This document shows positions 43,334-55,300 of a stretch of DNA of 64,000 nt, one piece after another. The notes beneath the pieces are model-generated. The model did not search any database. It was not told the origin of the DNA and saw only the letters and a program-made list of their open reading frames with translations. A program made the translations under genes and the position numbers. The DNA is from Gloeopeniophorella convolvens (Eukaryota; Basidiomycota; Agaricomycetes; Russulales). Location of the stretch: contig WTXD01000017.1 of the NCBI GenBank assembly GCA_022496205.1, forward strand, positions 186,001 to 250,000. The letters are read 5' to 3'. The stretch's first letter is position 1. Each line of letters begins with the position of its first letter.

Positions 43334-46300
43334 CTACGCGGACGACGGGATCGAGAGCGGCCCCGCGCCCGTCGACACGCCCTGCACACGGTCCCGGGTC
43401 AGCACGCACAGCCACATGCGCCAGACGACACGACGGCGACGCACCTGCGAGCGGCACGCGGGGCAGTTGTTGCGCCCCGTCTCGAGCCAGCGGTCGACGC
43501 ACTCCTTGTGGAACACATGCCGGCACCCGAGCAGGCGCAGGTCCTCCTCCGCGCCGTACTCGTCCAGGCAGATCAGACACTGCCCGCCACCACAGCCACC
43601 ATCAGCACCACACTCACACCCACACGCACAGAGGAGGGAAGGAACACGCACCCGGTCGACGCACATCGGCGCGACGCGCCCCGCGCGCTCGTACTCCGCG
43701 AGCACCGCTGCGCGGATCACCTCGAGCCCGGACTGCTCGATGTCCTCCTTCGTCGCGGTCGGCGGCTTCGCGTGCCCGAGCAGCTCCGCGAGCTCGTCGA
43801 ACGACGCGAGCGGGTCCGTCCCGATGACCAGCTGGTGGTTCGGCGGGTAGTAGCCTGCGCGTCGTGCTCAGCCGCGCACGCCGCCGCACGCACGGGACGC
43901 GACGCGACTCACCGCCAATAACGTAGATGAAGAACGTCGTCGAGCCGTGCGCCTCGCCCCGCGCCCGACGCCTGCGCCTCGCGCCGCGCCCCAGGCGCAG
44001 ACCACCGCCGCCCGCGCTCCGCGTCCTCCGGCTCGTGCTCCTGCTCGTCGTCCTCCGCATCCGCGTCAGCCTCCTGCGCGTGCGCCTCGTCGCGCGCCTG
44101 CAGGGACGCAGGGCCGTGGTCGTGCGCGTGCGTGTGCGCGTGGCCGTGCACGGACTGCAGCCCGACGACGATGACGGGCACGACGGTGCTGCCGTCCTGC
44201 GCGGGCGCCGCGCCGTGCTCCGCGCCCGGACTCGGCTCCGGAGCGGCTGCCACTGCCGTTGGGGTCGCTGCAGCTGCGGTAGGTGATGCTGGCGCGGGCA
44301 CGGCGCCGGGCGGGACGACCATCGGCGGGAAGCGGTACATGCGCCACCAGTTGATCCCGCCGCCCGGCCTGCGCTCCGAGCCTGCGACCGTGCGCCGCGG
44401 CTCGTGCGCTTGCGCCTGCGCCTGCGCCGGGTCGTCCTCCGCGCCGTCGTCAGCTTCGTCGTCCGTGTCCGGCGGCAGCGCGGGCAGCGCGTCGTCGTCG
44501 AGCTCCGGCTCAGGTCCGTGCGCGCGCGGCGCCGCCTCGCGCGGGTACACCGCAGGCGGCGCCGCGCGCTCCTCCACATAATCGTCGTCGCCGTCCTCGT
44601 CGTCGCCATCCTCGTCCTCCGGCTCGCCATCGCCATCGCCGTCGCCCTGGCCCTCCTCGAGCGTGCGCCGCAAGTCCGTCTGCAGGTCCATCAAGAACCG
44701 CTCAAAGCTGTCCTCGGGCGGCGCCGCGCGCTCGGGCTCGGATTCGGGCGCAGGTTCGCCGGCAGGCGCGTCGCCCGCGGGCGCTGCCGCTGCCGCTTGT
44801 GCGGGCGCCTGCTCGTCAGGCCCATGCCGACGTGGAACGCGCGCGCCATGTCCGCGAGCAGCTGCGCGCGCGGGTCCGCCTGCGCCGGCGCGGGCTGCTC
44901 CTCCTGCGCCGCGGCGCCCGCGGCGGCACGGGCGACGCGGGGCGCAGCCCGAGGCGGTCGCGCAGGCCCGCCCACGCGTTGCGCACACGGTCGCGCGACG
45001 CCAGACCCGCGGTCGGCGTTGGCGAGAGCGGGCGGCTCTGTGCGGGGCCCTGCGCCTGCGCGTCCGCGGGCGCGTCGGGCGGCGGCTGCGGGAGCTGCGC
45101 GCCGGGGAGGCCGAGGCCCGAGGAGAGCAGCGGGTCGGACGAGCCCGAGACGAGCGAGGCGGCGGTTGCGGCGGTCGCGACGCTGTGTGGGGGGCGGCTG
45201 CGTCAGCATGCGCACACGACGGGGGGAAGCAGATGCATAAGTAAGCCGGCGTGCTTACCTCAGGAGCGTGCCGAGCACGTCGATGCTCGTCGGCGAGAGC
45301 GAGAGCGGGCGCGATGCGGGCGCAGGCACAACCGGAGACGCAGGCAACAGCGCCTCCTCCGCCTGCAGCGGCTCGAGCGACGTCTCGCTCGTCGCACCCG
45401 AGCGCTCGCTTTCGGATGCGCTAGTGTCCGCCGCATGCGCCGCGGGGCCGCGTACGACGAGCGGCGCGAGCGCGGCGGGTGTGCTGTCAGCCCGGCGCGC
45501 GGCGGGACGGATGCGGAGCGGCGCACAGGAACCGGGGGCGGTTGCTCGTCGGGCGGTGGCGGCGCGGACGGCTGCGCGACGTCCGAGGTGTGCACGACAC
45601 CTTGGACGACGACGAGCGTGCCAGCGCCCGGGTACGTGCGCCGAGCGGGGGCGTCACCCGCAGGCTGCTCTGGGGAGACAGGGGCAGTGGTGGTAGTGGT
45701 AGTGGTAGTGGTGGCGGCGTCGAGCAGGGCGCTGTCGGGCTCGATGGGGATGGTCGGGAGGGGCAGGTCGAGGTTGAGGGCACCGGGGTCACGTGGGGCC
45801 GGCGGCGGTGACGCAGCGGGTGCGCTCGCATCCGCCAGCGGCGGGTTCGGCACTGCAGTGGGTACGGAGAATGTGCTGGCGGGCGGGGCATTTGCACCGG
45901 GGGCAGGGGCGGCAGGGGGATTTGGACCGGCGCCAGACGACGACGGGGAGTGCTGCGCGGTGGCGTCACCGGGCTCGGCGCGCAGCTGGTCGTCCCTGGC
46001 CTTGCCCTTGGCATCAACAGGAGCGCTGGGCACTGGCACTGGCACGGGTACCGTGTGCGAGTGCGAGGACTCGGCGTGCGGGGTGTCGTCGGGCTCTGCG
46101 TCTGCGTCTGCGTGCTCGGCTAGTGCCCCGGCGGCGACTGGCTCGCTCGTCTTCCGGCGGCGGTAGAGCGTCCAGCGGCGATGTGTGGCACCTGCACGCT
46201 CTGGCTCTGCGCTGGCCGAAACGGAGCGCTGCGAGTCCTTGCGGCTGCGGAGGGGCGAGCGCAGGGTGCCGAGGATGCTCTTGCGGCGACTGCGCTCGGG

Positions 46301-46480
46301 GTCTGGGAACGGGCCCTGATGTGGGAGATCGGCGGGGTGATACGACGAGTGCGGGCGGGGCTGGCGGGGCGGGGCGAGCGACGGGGGCGCGGAGGGCGTT
46401 GGCGGCGGCTCGGAGGGCGTTGGGGGAGAGGCAGACGAGCGCCGCTGCTCGGGTCGATGACGAGAGGCAATTTGACCCAT
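43334..46480 (-). CDS. RING-H2 finger E3 ubiquitin ligase with N-myristoylation signal, frame broken several times
   Basis: The ATG at 46480 begins MGQIASRHRPEQRRSS; glycine 2 and serine 6 fit the N-myristoyltransferase consensus, so membrane attachment is predicted. A long Pro/Ser/Ala-rich region follows. Conserved blocks are SIDVLGTLLS spliced to VATAATAASLVSG, EDSFERFLMDLQTDLRRTLE, INWWRMYRFPPMVVP, TTFFIYVIGG spliced to YYPPNHQLVIGTDPLASF, and EDIEQSGLEVIRAAVLAEYE. The RING-H2 reads CLICLDEY, CRHVFHKECVDRW and CPACRSQ (about 43450-43590). It ends VSTGAGPLSIPSSA. The reading frame changes near 45480, 44940, 44820 and 44000, all in GC homopolymer-rich DNA. Because exons and RING are otherwise intact, assembly indels are likely. 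Confidence 0.75.
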
Positions 46481-46687
46481 GGTGGGCACAGAGAGGTCGC
46501 AGCTGGTGGCGCGTGGCGCTGGGAGTCAGTACTGCAAACGGAGATGTAGTCAGAGGGCGGAGGACGTCGTCGGGGTCGTCGAGGACGTCGTGGAGGACGG
46601 TGAGGAAGGAGAGGAGAGCCTGACGAGCTGTGGGCCGGAGCCGGCCACGCTCGGCTTATGTACGCACTCGCCTTGATCCACTCAACT

Positions 46688-46717
46688 CAAGTTCAACTCG
46701 AGTTTTACTTGAACTTG
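46688..46717. repeat. Short inverted repeat (9-bp arms, 12-bp loop)
   Basis: CAAGTTCAA at 46688-46696 is the exact inverse of TTGAACTTG at 46709-46717. It lies between the RING gene's 5' end and the ETF-beta stop, so it could be a stem near the ETF-beta terminator or a regulatory site. A related tgaacttg recurs at about 46727. Confidence 0.4.
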
Positions 46718-46775
46718 TTTCAATATGAACTTGTAATAACTCGCACAGAATGAACAGAGCATGCAAAAGGCCTCT

Positions 46776-47979
46776 CTAAGCATTATATTCTGGGCTGCAA
46801 CGCGAGCTAAAAACCCCGCCACAATATCCTCCGCCTTCACGCCGCCACACCGTAAAGCCCGCCTCCTTCAGCCTCGCCACCAGCTCGTCGACGTTCTCGA
46901 CCTGCCGCACAGCATCAGCAGCCCGCGGGTCCCCACAGGGGCCCCGCGGAGTGTGTCACAGACACGACGAGGCGTGAAACGCGGCGCACCTTGCCTCCCC
47001 CAACACGCTTCGGCGGCTCGGCGACCGCGATCGTCTCGAGCACAGGCGCAAGGTCGACGCCCAGGTCCGCAGGCGTGAGCCGCTCGATCGGCTTCTTCTT
47101 CGCCTTCATGATGTTGGGCAGCGACGCGTACCGCGGCTCTGTCCGCCACCGCGTGCGTGCGTCAGCGCCCGTCACCCCAGCCAGCCCCACACGCACGCAC
47201 CGTTCAGTCTGAGAAACACGCGCGCGCACGTCAGTCGGTCAGAGTGTGCGTCTCCGGGACGGAACGCGCGCGCGACGCACCGCAGGTCCGTCGTGACGAC
47301 GGCCGGGAGCCGGCACACGAGCTCCTCCGCGCCGCCGTCGATCTCCGTGCGCACGCGCGCGACGCGCGCGCCGACGTCCACCTCGAGCCGGCTCGCGCAC
47401 GTCGCCTGCGCCGCGCCAAGCAGCGCCGCGAGCATCTGGCCCGTCTGCCCGAGGTCGTCGTCGATCGCCTGCTTGCCCAGGATCACGAGGTCCGTGTCCT
47501 GCCCCGCCTCGCGCTGGCGCGCGATGATGGCGCGCAGCGCGCGCGCGACGCCGAGCGGCTCGGGCGCGGGCGCGCCGTCCGGCAGCTCGACGTGCACGCC
47601 GCGGTCGGCGCCCATGGCGAGCGCCGTGCGCAGCGTCTCGGCGGATTTGGCGGGGCCGAGCGTGACGACGGTGATGGACTTGACGGCGTCCTTGAGCCGC
47701 TCCGCAGGCGCACGGCCTCCTCGACGGCTGCGGGGCGGGCGGGTCAGCTGGTACCGGTACGGCATACTGCACGCGCGCGGCGCACCGATTTCGTCGAAGG
47801 GGTTCTGGCGCGGCGTCAGCGGCGGCGGGCTGGTGGGGGCGGGCGGGGCGCACCATGGAGTGTTTGACGTTGGTGTCGATGCCCGTCTGCTGCGGGTTGA
47901 CGCGGATCTTGACCGCATAGTCGACGCAGCGCTTGACGGGGACGAGGATGTTGAGGAGTCGCGCGGCTGTTGGTCGCAT
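46776..47979 (-). CDS. Electron transfer flavoprotein subunit beta (mitochondrial)
   Basis: ETF-beta pairs with ETF-alpha, binds FAD/AMP and passes electrons from acyl-CoA and amino-acid dehydrogenases to ETF-ubiquinone oxidoreductase in the mitochondrial matrix. The start MRPTAARLLNILVPVKRCVDYAVK at 47979, NPQQTGIDTNVKHSM, DLVILGKQAIDDDLGQTGQM, the LAALLGAAQATCASR region and YASLPNIMKAKKKPIERL are family hallmarks; VENVDELVARLKEAGF is the usual end. Introns with GTGCGC/GTGCGT donors splice in phase, including a tiny exon coding LN. One base is missing near 47701-47705 (VEEAVRLR then ERLKDAVK). Translation runs 20-odd residues past the usual C-terminus, perhaps another indel. Confidence 0.88.
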
Positions 47980-48147
47980 CGTGGTGCACAGCGAAGGAGA
48001 GAGCAAAGTCGGCGCGGTGGCAGAGCGAGACTCCGAGTTCCGGCCCGGCGTCTGGCACACCCGTGAAATTCAAGAGTCCTCTCCTCATCGTCGTCCGCGT
48101 TGTCGAACAGGGTATATTTCCAGCACAACTAATATATGTAGTACCGC

Positions 48148-50276
48148 TCATGTATCCCGCGGCAACCACTCCGCCTTGTGCGCATCCAGCGCCAGCGGCG
48201 CGGCGCCCTCGCGCACCTCCATCCCGCCCTCGAACCGCGCCGCATGCCGCACGACCGACATCGTCCGCGCGCCCCCCACACCACCCGCGATCGTCGTCGA
48301 CACCGCCGCCACCTCCGGATCGAGCGGCACGCCGCGCGGCGGCAGCGCGCGGCCCTCGCCGAACGCGCGCGCCGCGTCGACGGTGCCGAGACGCCGGAGC
48401 CACAGCAGCGTCGCGCCGAGCGAGACGTGCACGCGCCACGAGCCGCCCTCCTGCGTCCGTGTCAGCGCGCGCACACATACACACACACAAACACGGAGGG
48501 GGCGCAAACGCACGGTGACGGTCTTGCTGAGCGCGGCGATGATGCCGAACGCGAGGAGGTACCCCGCGGCGTGGTCGAGCGCCTGCATCGGCAGCGCGCG
48601 GTACGGCGGGAGCCCCGCCGCGGCATCCGCGCCCTGCGTCGCGCGGACGTACGCCGCGTACGCCTCGGCCTCCTGCACATTGAGCCCGCCGAGCGTCTGC
48701 ACCAGCGAGTCGAACTGCCCGCGCCCGCGCCCGTCGCGTCAGCTGCCCTTGCCCTTACGACGAGGAACACCACGCACGCTCTTGACGTCGCCCCACGGCC
48801 CGCCCGGCCAGAACGCCGTCAGCGACGCATGCACGATGCCCGGGCGCGCCGCGGCGCAGTCCTCGGGCCCGAACCCGCGCGCCGCGAGCCCGCCCGGGCG
48901 GTACGCCTGCAGGAACACGTCCGCGCCGCGCAGGAGCGCGCGCAGCGCGGCCGCGTCCGCCGGCGCGTCGAGGTCGAGCTGCGCCGTGCGCTTCCCGCGC
49001 GCCGTCTCGGCGTCCAGGAACGGCAGCGCGGGCAGCCGCGGCGACGTCACGAGCAGCACGTCCGCGCCGTGCGCTGCGCCGGCGCCGGCGGGTCAGGGAG
49101 ATAGGTAGAGAGACGGGGGGCGGCGCACCGGCGAGTGTGCGCCCGCAGACGGGGCCTGCGAGCACGCGCGTGAGGTCGAGCACGCGGATGCCCGCGAGCG
49201 CGTGGCGCAGCGCACCCGCGCCGGCGCTGGCGTCCGCGAAGGTGCGGCGCGGCGCGTCGCCGATGCGCGTGACCGACACGGGGTGCACGTTGGCCGCGAA
49301 GACGCCCTGCGCCGTCTTGGCCATCGCGTCGGACGAGCGCAGCGCGGCGGCGCAGAGGTGCCGCCGGAAGACCTCTGCCTCGAACGCCTCTGCGGACCAG
49401 GTCGCGAGCGCCGCAGCGACTGCCTCCTTGGTCGGCGCGCACTGGAGGATGTCGAGCAGGCCCTGTTTGTGGCTGTGCGGCGCGGCGTGGTGTGGGCCCG
49501 GGGTGAGCACCGGATCACGGGGCGGGGCGGACGCACTGGGGAAAGTTGGCGTGCAGGCGCACGTAGCCGTCCTGCGTCTTGTAGATGTCCGAGAGCTCGT
49601 CGAAGAGCTTGCCCTCGGGGAGCCTGCCGTCGATCGTGTAGTACTTTTCGCTGTCTGCCGCACGGCGCTGAGCACCCGGTGCGCGCACGCGGAGCGCGAG
49701 GGGCCTGGTCACGCACTGAACTCGAGGACGGCGTGGCGGGCGTCGACGTGGACCCGCTGCGCCTCGCCCGTGCGGAGGCAGTAGAGGTGCGCGGCGGCCA
49801 GGGCGGAGAGCCCGATCGCAGACTGCGGGCATACAGCGCGGGATCAGAACGAGTATACACCGCACGGATCGAGCGATCGTAGAGTCTGCAGGGGATCGAT
49901 TGCCTGTGCCGGGCGCGGCAGCCTGCAACGCACCGCCGCACGGCGGTCGTGCGCGCAAGCAGAGGGGCGCACCTGCGCTGCAGCGTACAGCCCGCCAGCA
50001 CCATCGACGGCACAGGATGATCTTGCGCGCCTACATACAGTCGCTGGCGCCGCCCGCCCGATCTGCGCGATAGACACACATACTAGTACGGCACACGCAC
50101 CTGCGCGACCGTTCCGAGCTTCAAGCTTGAGTTGACGGCGGGATCGGGCGTCTGGCTCAAGTGTAGATCCTCGATGTTGTCGGGCGGGAGACCCTGGGCG
50201 ACCCAGAGGGCGCGCACGGGGCCGTTGATGAGTTCTCTAAGCATGGACTCGAACATCGCGTGGGTGCGGGGGCGGG
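48148..50276 (-). CDS. CoA-transferase family III (CaiB/BaiF) protein
   Basis: Family III enzymes move CoA between carboxylic acids through an aspartyl-CoA anhydride. The ATG at 50276 begins MFESMLRELINGPVRALW. Later landmarks are ALAAAHLYCLRTGEAQRVHV, HAVLEF spliced to SEKYYTIDGRL, GIRVLDLTRVLAGPVCGR, AHGADVLLVTSP, GADVFLQAYRPGGLAARGFG, RPGIVHASLTAFWPGGPW and MQALDHAAGYLLAFG, ending DAHKAEWLPRDT. Most introns use GTGCGT or GTGCGC donors; the first, near 49826-50100, seems unusually long (about 280 nt), and one contains a GT run. No frame break was found. It lies beside ETF-beta, which would fit organic-acid or acyl-CoA catabolism. The substrate is unknown. Confidence 0.82.
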
Positions 50277-50329
50277 GACGGGGTGGAGCCGAGGCCTGGG
50301 ATGGATCCCACTGCGTGTGCACATTGCGG

Positions 50330-50340
50330 CCTATATATAA
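50330..50340 (-). promoter_or_regulatory. TATA box of the CoA-transferase gene
   Basis: Read on the minus strand the sequence is TTATATATAGG, about 54-64 nt upstream of the ATG at 50276. It sits inside the 490-bp divergent region shared with the MPP-beta gene. Confidence 0.45.
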
Positions 50341-50763
50341 CGCGGGACGAACTCGGTGCGCGCGCGTCTTTCGCAGTGTGATCCCGAGACTGGCTGCGAG
50401 CGGCCAAGCTGGTGCCATCTGGCGAGCGTGCTGCAGCGACATGTCGTGGCGACGGGCACAGAAATCGAGACAAGGTCGAGAACGCAGTGCGCTGCTAGCG
50501 GTGAGTATCAATACTAGGCTGCTACTTATTTCTCGCTGCTGCAGCGAGTCGACCGACCGCGGTCATCATCTGATCAATCCAAGGCGTTAACGTAGAGCAA
50601 GCTGAGCGAGCCCGGCCCTGCCCGACCCCGACCACCGAACCGTGCGAGTCTCGGAACACGCCGGGACGCGCAGGTTGGGGCGGCGCGCGAATATCCCGGC
50701 AAGGACCGCACGCGCCGGAGTTTGTCGGGCTCGTCAAACTCTGACCGTTTCTCGTCTTTGCTG

Positions 50764-52367
50764 CATGGCTTCAAGAGCGCTCTCCACAACCCTCGCCCGC
50801 TCGTTACGATCAGTCGTCCGGAGACCCGTGCGTAGACACCTTTTTTGCGCGCTTTTTCGCGCTTTTTTGCTCATGAATGCGTAGGCGCCTCTGCGGTCGC
50901 TGGCGACAGCAGTCTCGCAGGGCCCCTTCACCGAGGTCACCACCCTCTCCAACGGCCTCACCGTCGCCACCGAGGCCCACCCACATGCTCAAACCGCGAC
51001 GGTCGGCGTCTGGATCGACGCCGGCTCGCGCGCCGAGAATGACGCCAACAACGGTACCGCCCACTTCCTCGAACACATGGCATTCAAGGGTACCGGCCGT
51101 CGCTCCCAACATGCTCTTGAGCTCGAGGTAGAGAACCTGGGCGCCCACCTCAACGCGTACACGTCGCGGGAACAGACCGTCTACTACGCCAAGAGCTTCC
51201 GCAAGGACGTCCCCCAGGCCGTCGACATCATCTCCGACATCCTCCAGAACTCCAAGCTCGAGTCGTCTGCCGTCGAGCGAGAGCGCGACGTCATCCTCCG
51301 TGAGCAGCAGGAGGTCGACAAGCAGTACGAGGAAGTCGTCTTTGACCACCTCCACTCGGTCGCCTTCCAGGGTGCGTGACTTCTCCGCTCCGACGCGCCT
51401 GCCAACTCCGTCTCACGAGCACGTTGTCCGACAGGCCAAGCGCTCGGCCGCACCATCCTCGGCCCCAAGAAAAACATCCTCTCGATCAAGCGCGACGACC
51501 TCGCGTCCTACATCAAGACGAACTACACTGCCGACCGCATGGTCCTCGTAGGCGCCGGCGGCGTCGATCACGCGGAGCTCGTCAAGGCCGCGGAAAAGTC
51601 GTTCGGCACGCTCCCCGTCTCGCCCAGCCCCATCCCGCTCGGCCGCAAAGCGCACCCCAAGCCCGCCTTTATCGGCTCCGAGGTCCGCGTGCGCGACGAC
51701 GACCTCTCGACCGCGCACATCGCCGTCGCCGTCGAGGGCGTCGGCTGGTCCTCGCCGGACTACTACCCGATGCTCGTCATGCAGTCCATCTTCGGCAACT
51801 GGGACCGCGCGCTCGGCTCGGCGTCGCTCCTCTCGTCGCGCTCTCGGACACCATCGCGAAGCACAACCTCGCCAACTCGTACATGTCCTTCTCGACCTCG
51901 TACTCGGACACGGGCCTCTGGGGCATCTACCTCGTCACGGAGAACCTCGCCAACCTGGACGACCTGATGCACTTTACGCTGCGCGAGTGGACGCGCATGA
52001 GCATCGCGCCGACGAGTGCCGAGGTCGAGCGCGCCAAGAGCCAGCTCAAGGCGAGCCTCCTGCTCGGGCTCGACGGCACCACCGCCATCGCGGAGGACAT
52101 CGGCCGCCAGCTCGTCACGAGCGGGCAGCGCCTCGCGCCCGCGCAGATTGAGCGCGCCATCGACGCCGTCACGCCCGACGAGATCAAGCGCGTCGCGCAG
52201 AAGTACCTCTGGGACAAGGACGTGCGTCTCCCGTCTCTTCTTCTTTCTCTCCCCCGCTCTGGAACTCATCACGGTGTTGCCAGTTCGCGCTCGCGGCGCT
52301 CGGCCCGATCGAGGGCCTGCTCGACTACAACCGCATCCGCGCGGACATGTCCTCGCTGGTCTACTAG
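50764..52367 (+). CDS. MAS1: Mitochondrial processing peptidase subunit beta
   Basis: MPP-beta is the catalytic zinc subunit that removes presequences from imported matrix proteins. The start [20 protein letters not shown] is itself a presequence. The inverted zinc motif HFLEH lies in [16 protein letters not shown] near 51055-51100, with [20 protein letters not shown] and the downstream glutamate region following. Introns (donors GTGCGT near 50829, GTGCGT near 51373 and GTGCGT near 52221) splice in phase, and the end is [16 protein letters not shown]. One base is missing near 51840 (SLLSSR then [14 protein letters not shown]), in a short C run. The gene is essential in fungi, so assembly error is the best explanation. 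Confidence 0.9.
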
Positions 52368-55300
52368 ACCGCCCGCCCCGCGTTACCCTCCGCCTCCCCT
52401 CCCCTTCCTGCTTTCTCTCGTTCTCCCTTAGAGGCCGGCGCTTTATTTGTTTACCGTAGAGCACAACATGAATGCAACGTCTTCTCTCCCTCGTGCGCGC
52501 GGCGTGGCGGTGCAAGTCCGGTGTGGCGGGCTGGGCGCCCGGCGTCCCGCGGGCATAACTTGTTGGGTGGGCCGGCGCGATGCGCCACCTAACCACGACT
52601 CCGGCTGGCGGATCGTGGCACCACCCGTCGCGCACAGCAACGGCGGCGGCGTGCGCATCCCTCGAGCAGCCGACAAGGTTTCAATGTTCGATGGTATGTT
52701 CAGTGGTGATCGGGGCGTGCTGCACTGGTGCGCTAGAGCGTGCGGGCGCCACCGGTCGAACGGGCCCCGGAGTGCGCGCGCCGTTGCCTCAGACGTCCGC
52801 GTCAGTGCAGCGGCGGGTCCTCGTGGCGGCGAGCCTCCGGCTGCCACGGCTGGCGGGACCGACCGGTCCTGCATCCTGTACTGCAACGCCGCGAGGCGTG
52901 GGGTGCTAGACAAAAAGCCTGCCGAGCCGCGCTCCGACATGGGAGGCTCCTGCGGCACAGCCTGGCAGCCCGGGGCGAGCTCGACTCGGAGGGCACGCAG
53001 AGATGCTAGGAGACGAACTGGTGGCCTCTGCGCGCCCAGCGCTGTGGCCGTGCGCAGCGGGCCATTGAAGGCACGGCACGTGGCGTGGCGGTGGACCTAA
53101 GTAATCCATGCCTCGCGATGCCTCCGGATCAGGTGGTCGGATCCGGGGCCAGCCTGCTTCGCTGGCCCGGCCCGGGGTCGCTGCGATAAGGCCAGTCGAC
53201 TCGGGGCCTGCGCGTCTCCCAGCGAGGTGGTGCATACATGCGTCTAGTACGTGGTGCGCGTAGCGATAGCCCAGTGGGAGCGATGACAGCGGCGGCGGGC
53301 GTGAATGCATAGCCCCTCGGAGCGGTGGCACCTGACAACAGCACTGGCAGCCCGCGACGCTCCCGGTGAGATGCGAGGCGGCAGGGCCCCGGCAGAAGAA
53401 GTCGCGCAGCGGGACGACGCCGAGCCCGTCAGCCGTGCCGTCAGCACGATGCTGGCCGGGGTGCGGCGCCGACGCTAGTACATCCGCCGATCTCAACCAA
53501 TGCGCCCCGAGAGGACGCACTTCCTCTGGCCGTCGGTGCGACCCGAGCAGTGGCGCGTTATGCCGGAGAGCGCACGGAGGCACGTCGCCGGGGTCGGGTG
53601 CTTGCCTGAGCGCGGACCCGGATGCAGATCACGCCGCACGGGATCGGAGCAGTCCAAGCCTGGTGGCCGGCGACAGCGTGCAGGCGCGCAGCACCTGGCG
53701 CGTTATCGCGAGCTGCGGCGCAAGGCAGGGTGCACTCAACCGCAGCGGCGCGCGATCGTCAGAGGGAAGCGTGTGCACCTGATGCGCTGGACCCGCGACG
53801 CAGCTGCCGCTATAAGTACACGAGCCAGGGCGCCTCCGTGACGCGCGCGTCGGGAACGGCTCGCGCGCGGTGCGCCCGGGCGCGCGCAGTGTTCGGGGAG
53901 CGGCAGCCCTATCTTGCTACATCGTGCGCGCGCCGCGCCGCCACCACATAGAGGGGCGGGCGGGATCGCCAACGTGGAGCGCTGCGCGCGGCCGATGATG
54001 TTCTCGGTGATGCCATCGATGGCGCGCAGAAGGATTCACGGGCGCGGCGGGCGGGCGCAGCCGTGATGCGCGGAGCGACGGCGGGGCGTCGCGCGGGCGG
54101 TCGATATCTGGGGTGGTCCCGATCCCACCGGGCGCACGAGGGCATGATGATGCTGTGCGCAGCAGTCGCGAAATCTTGGGGAACTGCTAAGGCGGAGTTC
54201 TAGAATCCAGATGCAGTTTATCGTAAATCGCGGCGGGTATCATCCGAAGTTCGGGCGCCTATCGAGCACTGTATGTCCGAGGAAGCAAGGAATGACACAG
54301 CCAGGAGAACTGACATCGTTAACTTCATACATTGGCCTAGAGCGCGCACCCCGGGCGCAAACGCATTACGTCCGTCGTGGGGCTGAGGAACCCGAGCCTG
54401 CATATGCTGGGCCCACACATGAACGCAGCGCTGCGAGAGCAGTGATTGTCCGCGCGTGCGCAGGTTTGCATCACTTTGAGCTTCCCGCGGGGGGACACTT
54501 GGGGACCCGGGAGGCCCTGGAAAATATCATCTGGCCCGCCACTCATCTGAACCCGCGGCATTCAGGAAGAAGAGTTTGAGCCTGACACCTACATGGGAGT
54601 CGGCAGCACAGCCCCACAGCGGCCGGGCACCTCAATCAGGGCATCCAGGGGCGCCAGTTGCTTCTCTGGCCTACACCGCTGCCTCACGCTAGCCTCGTGA
54701 ACTTCCTTAAAAGTCAAAACCCCGTCCCAGGGGTCCCCGCTATTACCCTCACAGTATGGTGGACCATTTGGCCGAGCAGAGTGCATAAGGCTTGAGCGGC
54801 CTCTGTGGATAGCCCCGCGATGATACGAAGTGGAGTGACATGTGCGACAAAATCGGAGGAGAGGTCAAGTCCGGATGCGCGCAGGAGTCGGCGACGTCGA
54901 CAAGTGCAATACGCTGCTCATCTGCATGGTAACAGTGAAGGAGTTCAAGTCATGTCGGGGTCGCTCTTTGAGTTGCTGTGTGTAGGGGAGTGCATCCGGG
55001 TCTTCGGTGAGAGCCGAGGCGCCAACCAACTGGCTCAAGACCACAATTGCTCATAAAGATGGTATAAAGAGTTGCGCTGCGTCTGAGCAACTTTGATACG
55101 GCACAGTTCGCGTAAAACAAACTTATGAATCTCAATGCACGGCTGAAAGCCGCCTCTGTAAGTGCAGAGGTGGTCCAGCAGGCGACGCTCTGGCTCAACC
55201 CAGCTCAACCGGTTTCAGACCCAGACATTCGATCGAAAGCTAGCAAAGTTGCAGTGATAGACTCGTTCGATTATGTTTTCAGGGACTTATTCTCTCTTTC

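Noticed and set aside
44404..46166. Long plus-strand frames (278 and 455 aa) over the RING gene
   Set aside because: No domains; the minus strand carries the RING, conserved blocks and splice sites.
52447..53583. Overlapping 217-aa and 225-aa frames on opposite strands
   Set aside because: Composition-driven frames in CpG-rich DNA; no recognisable homology or splice sites.
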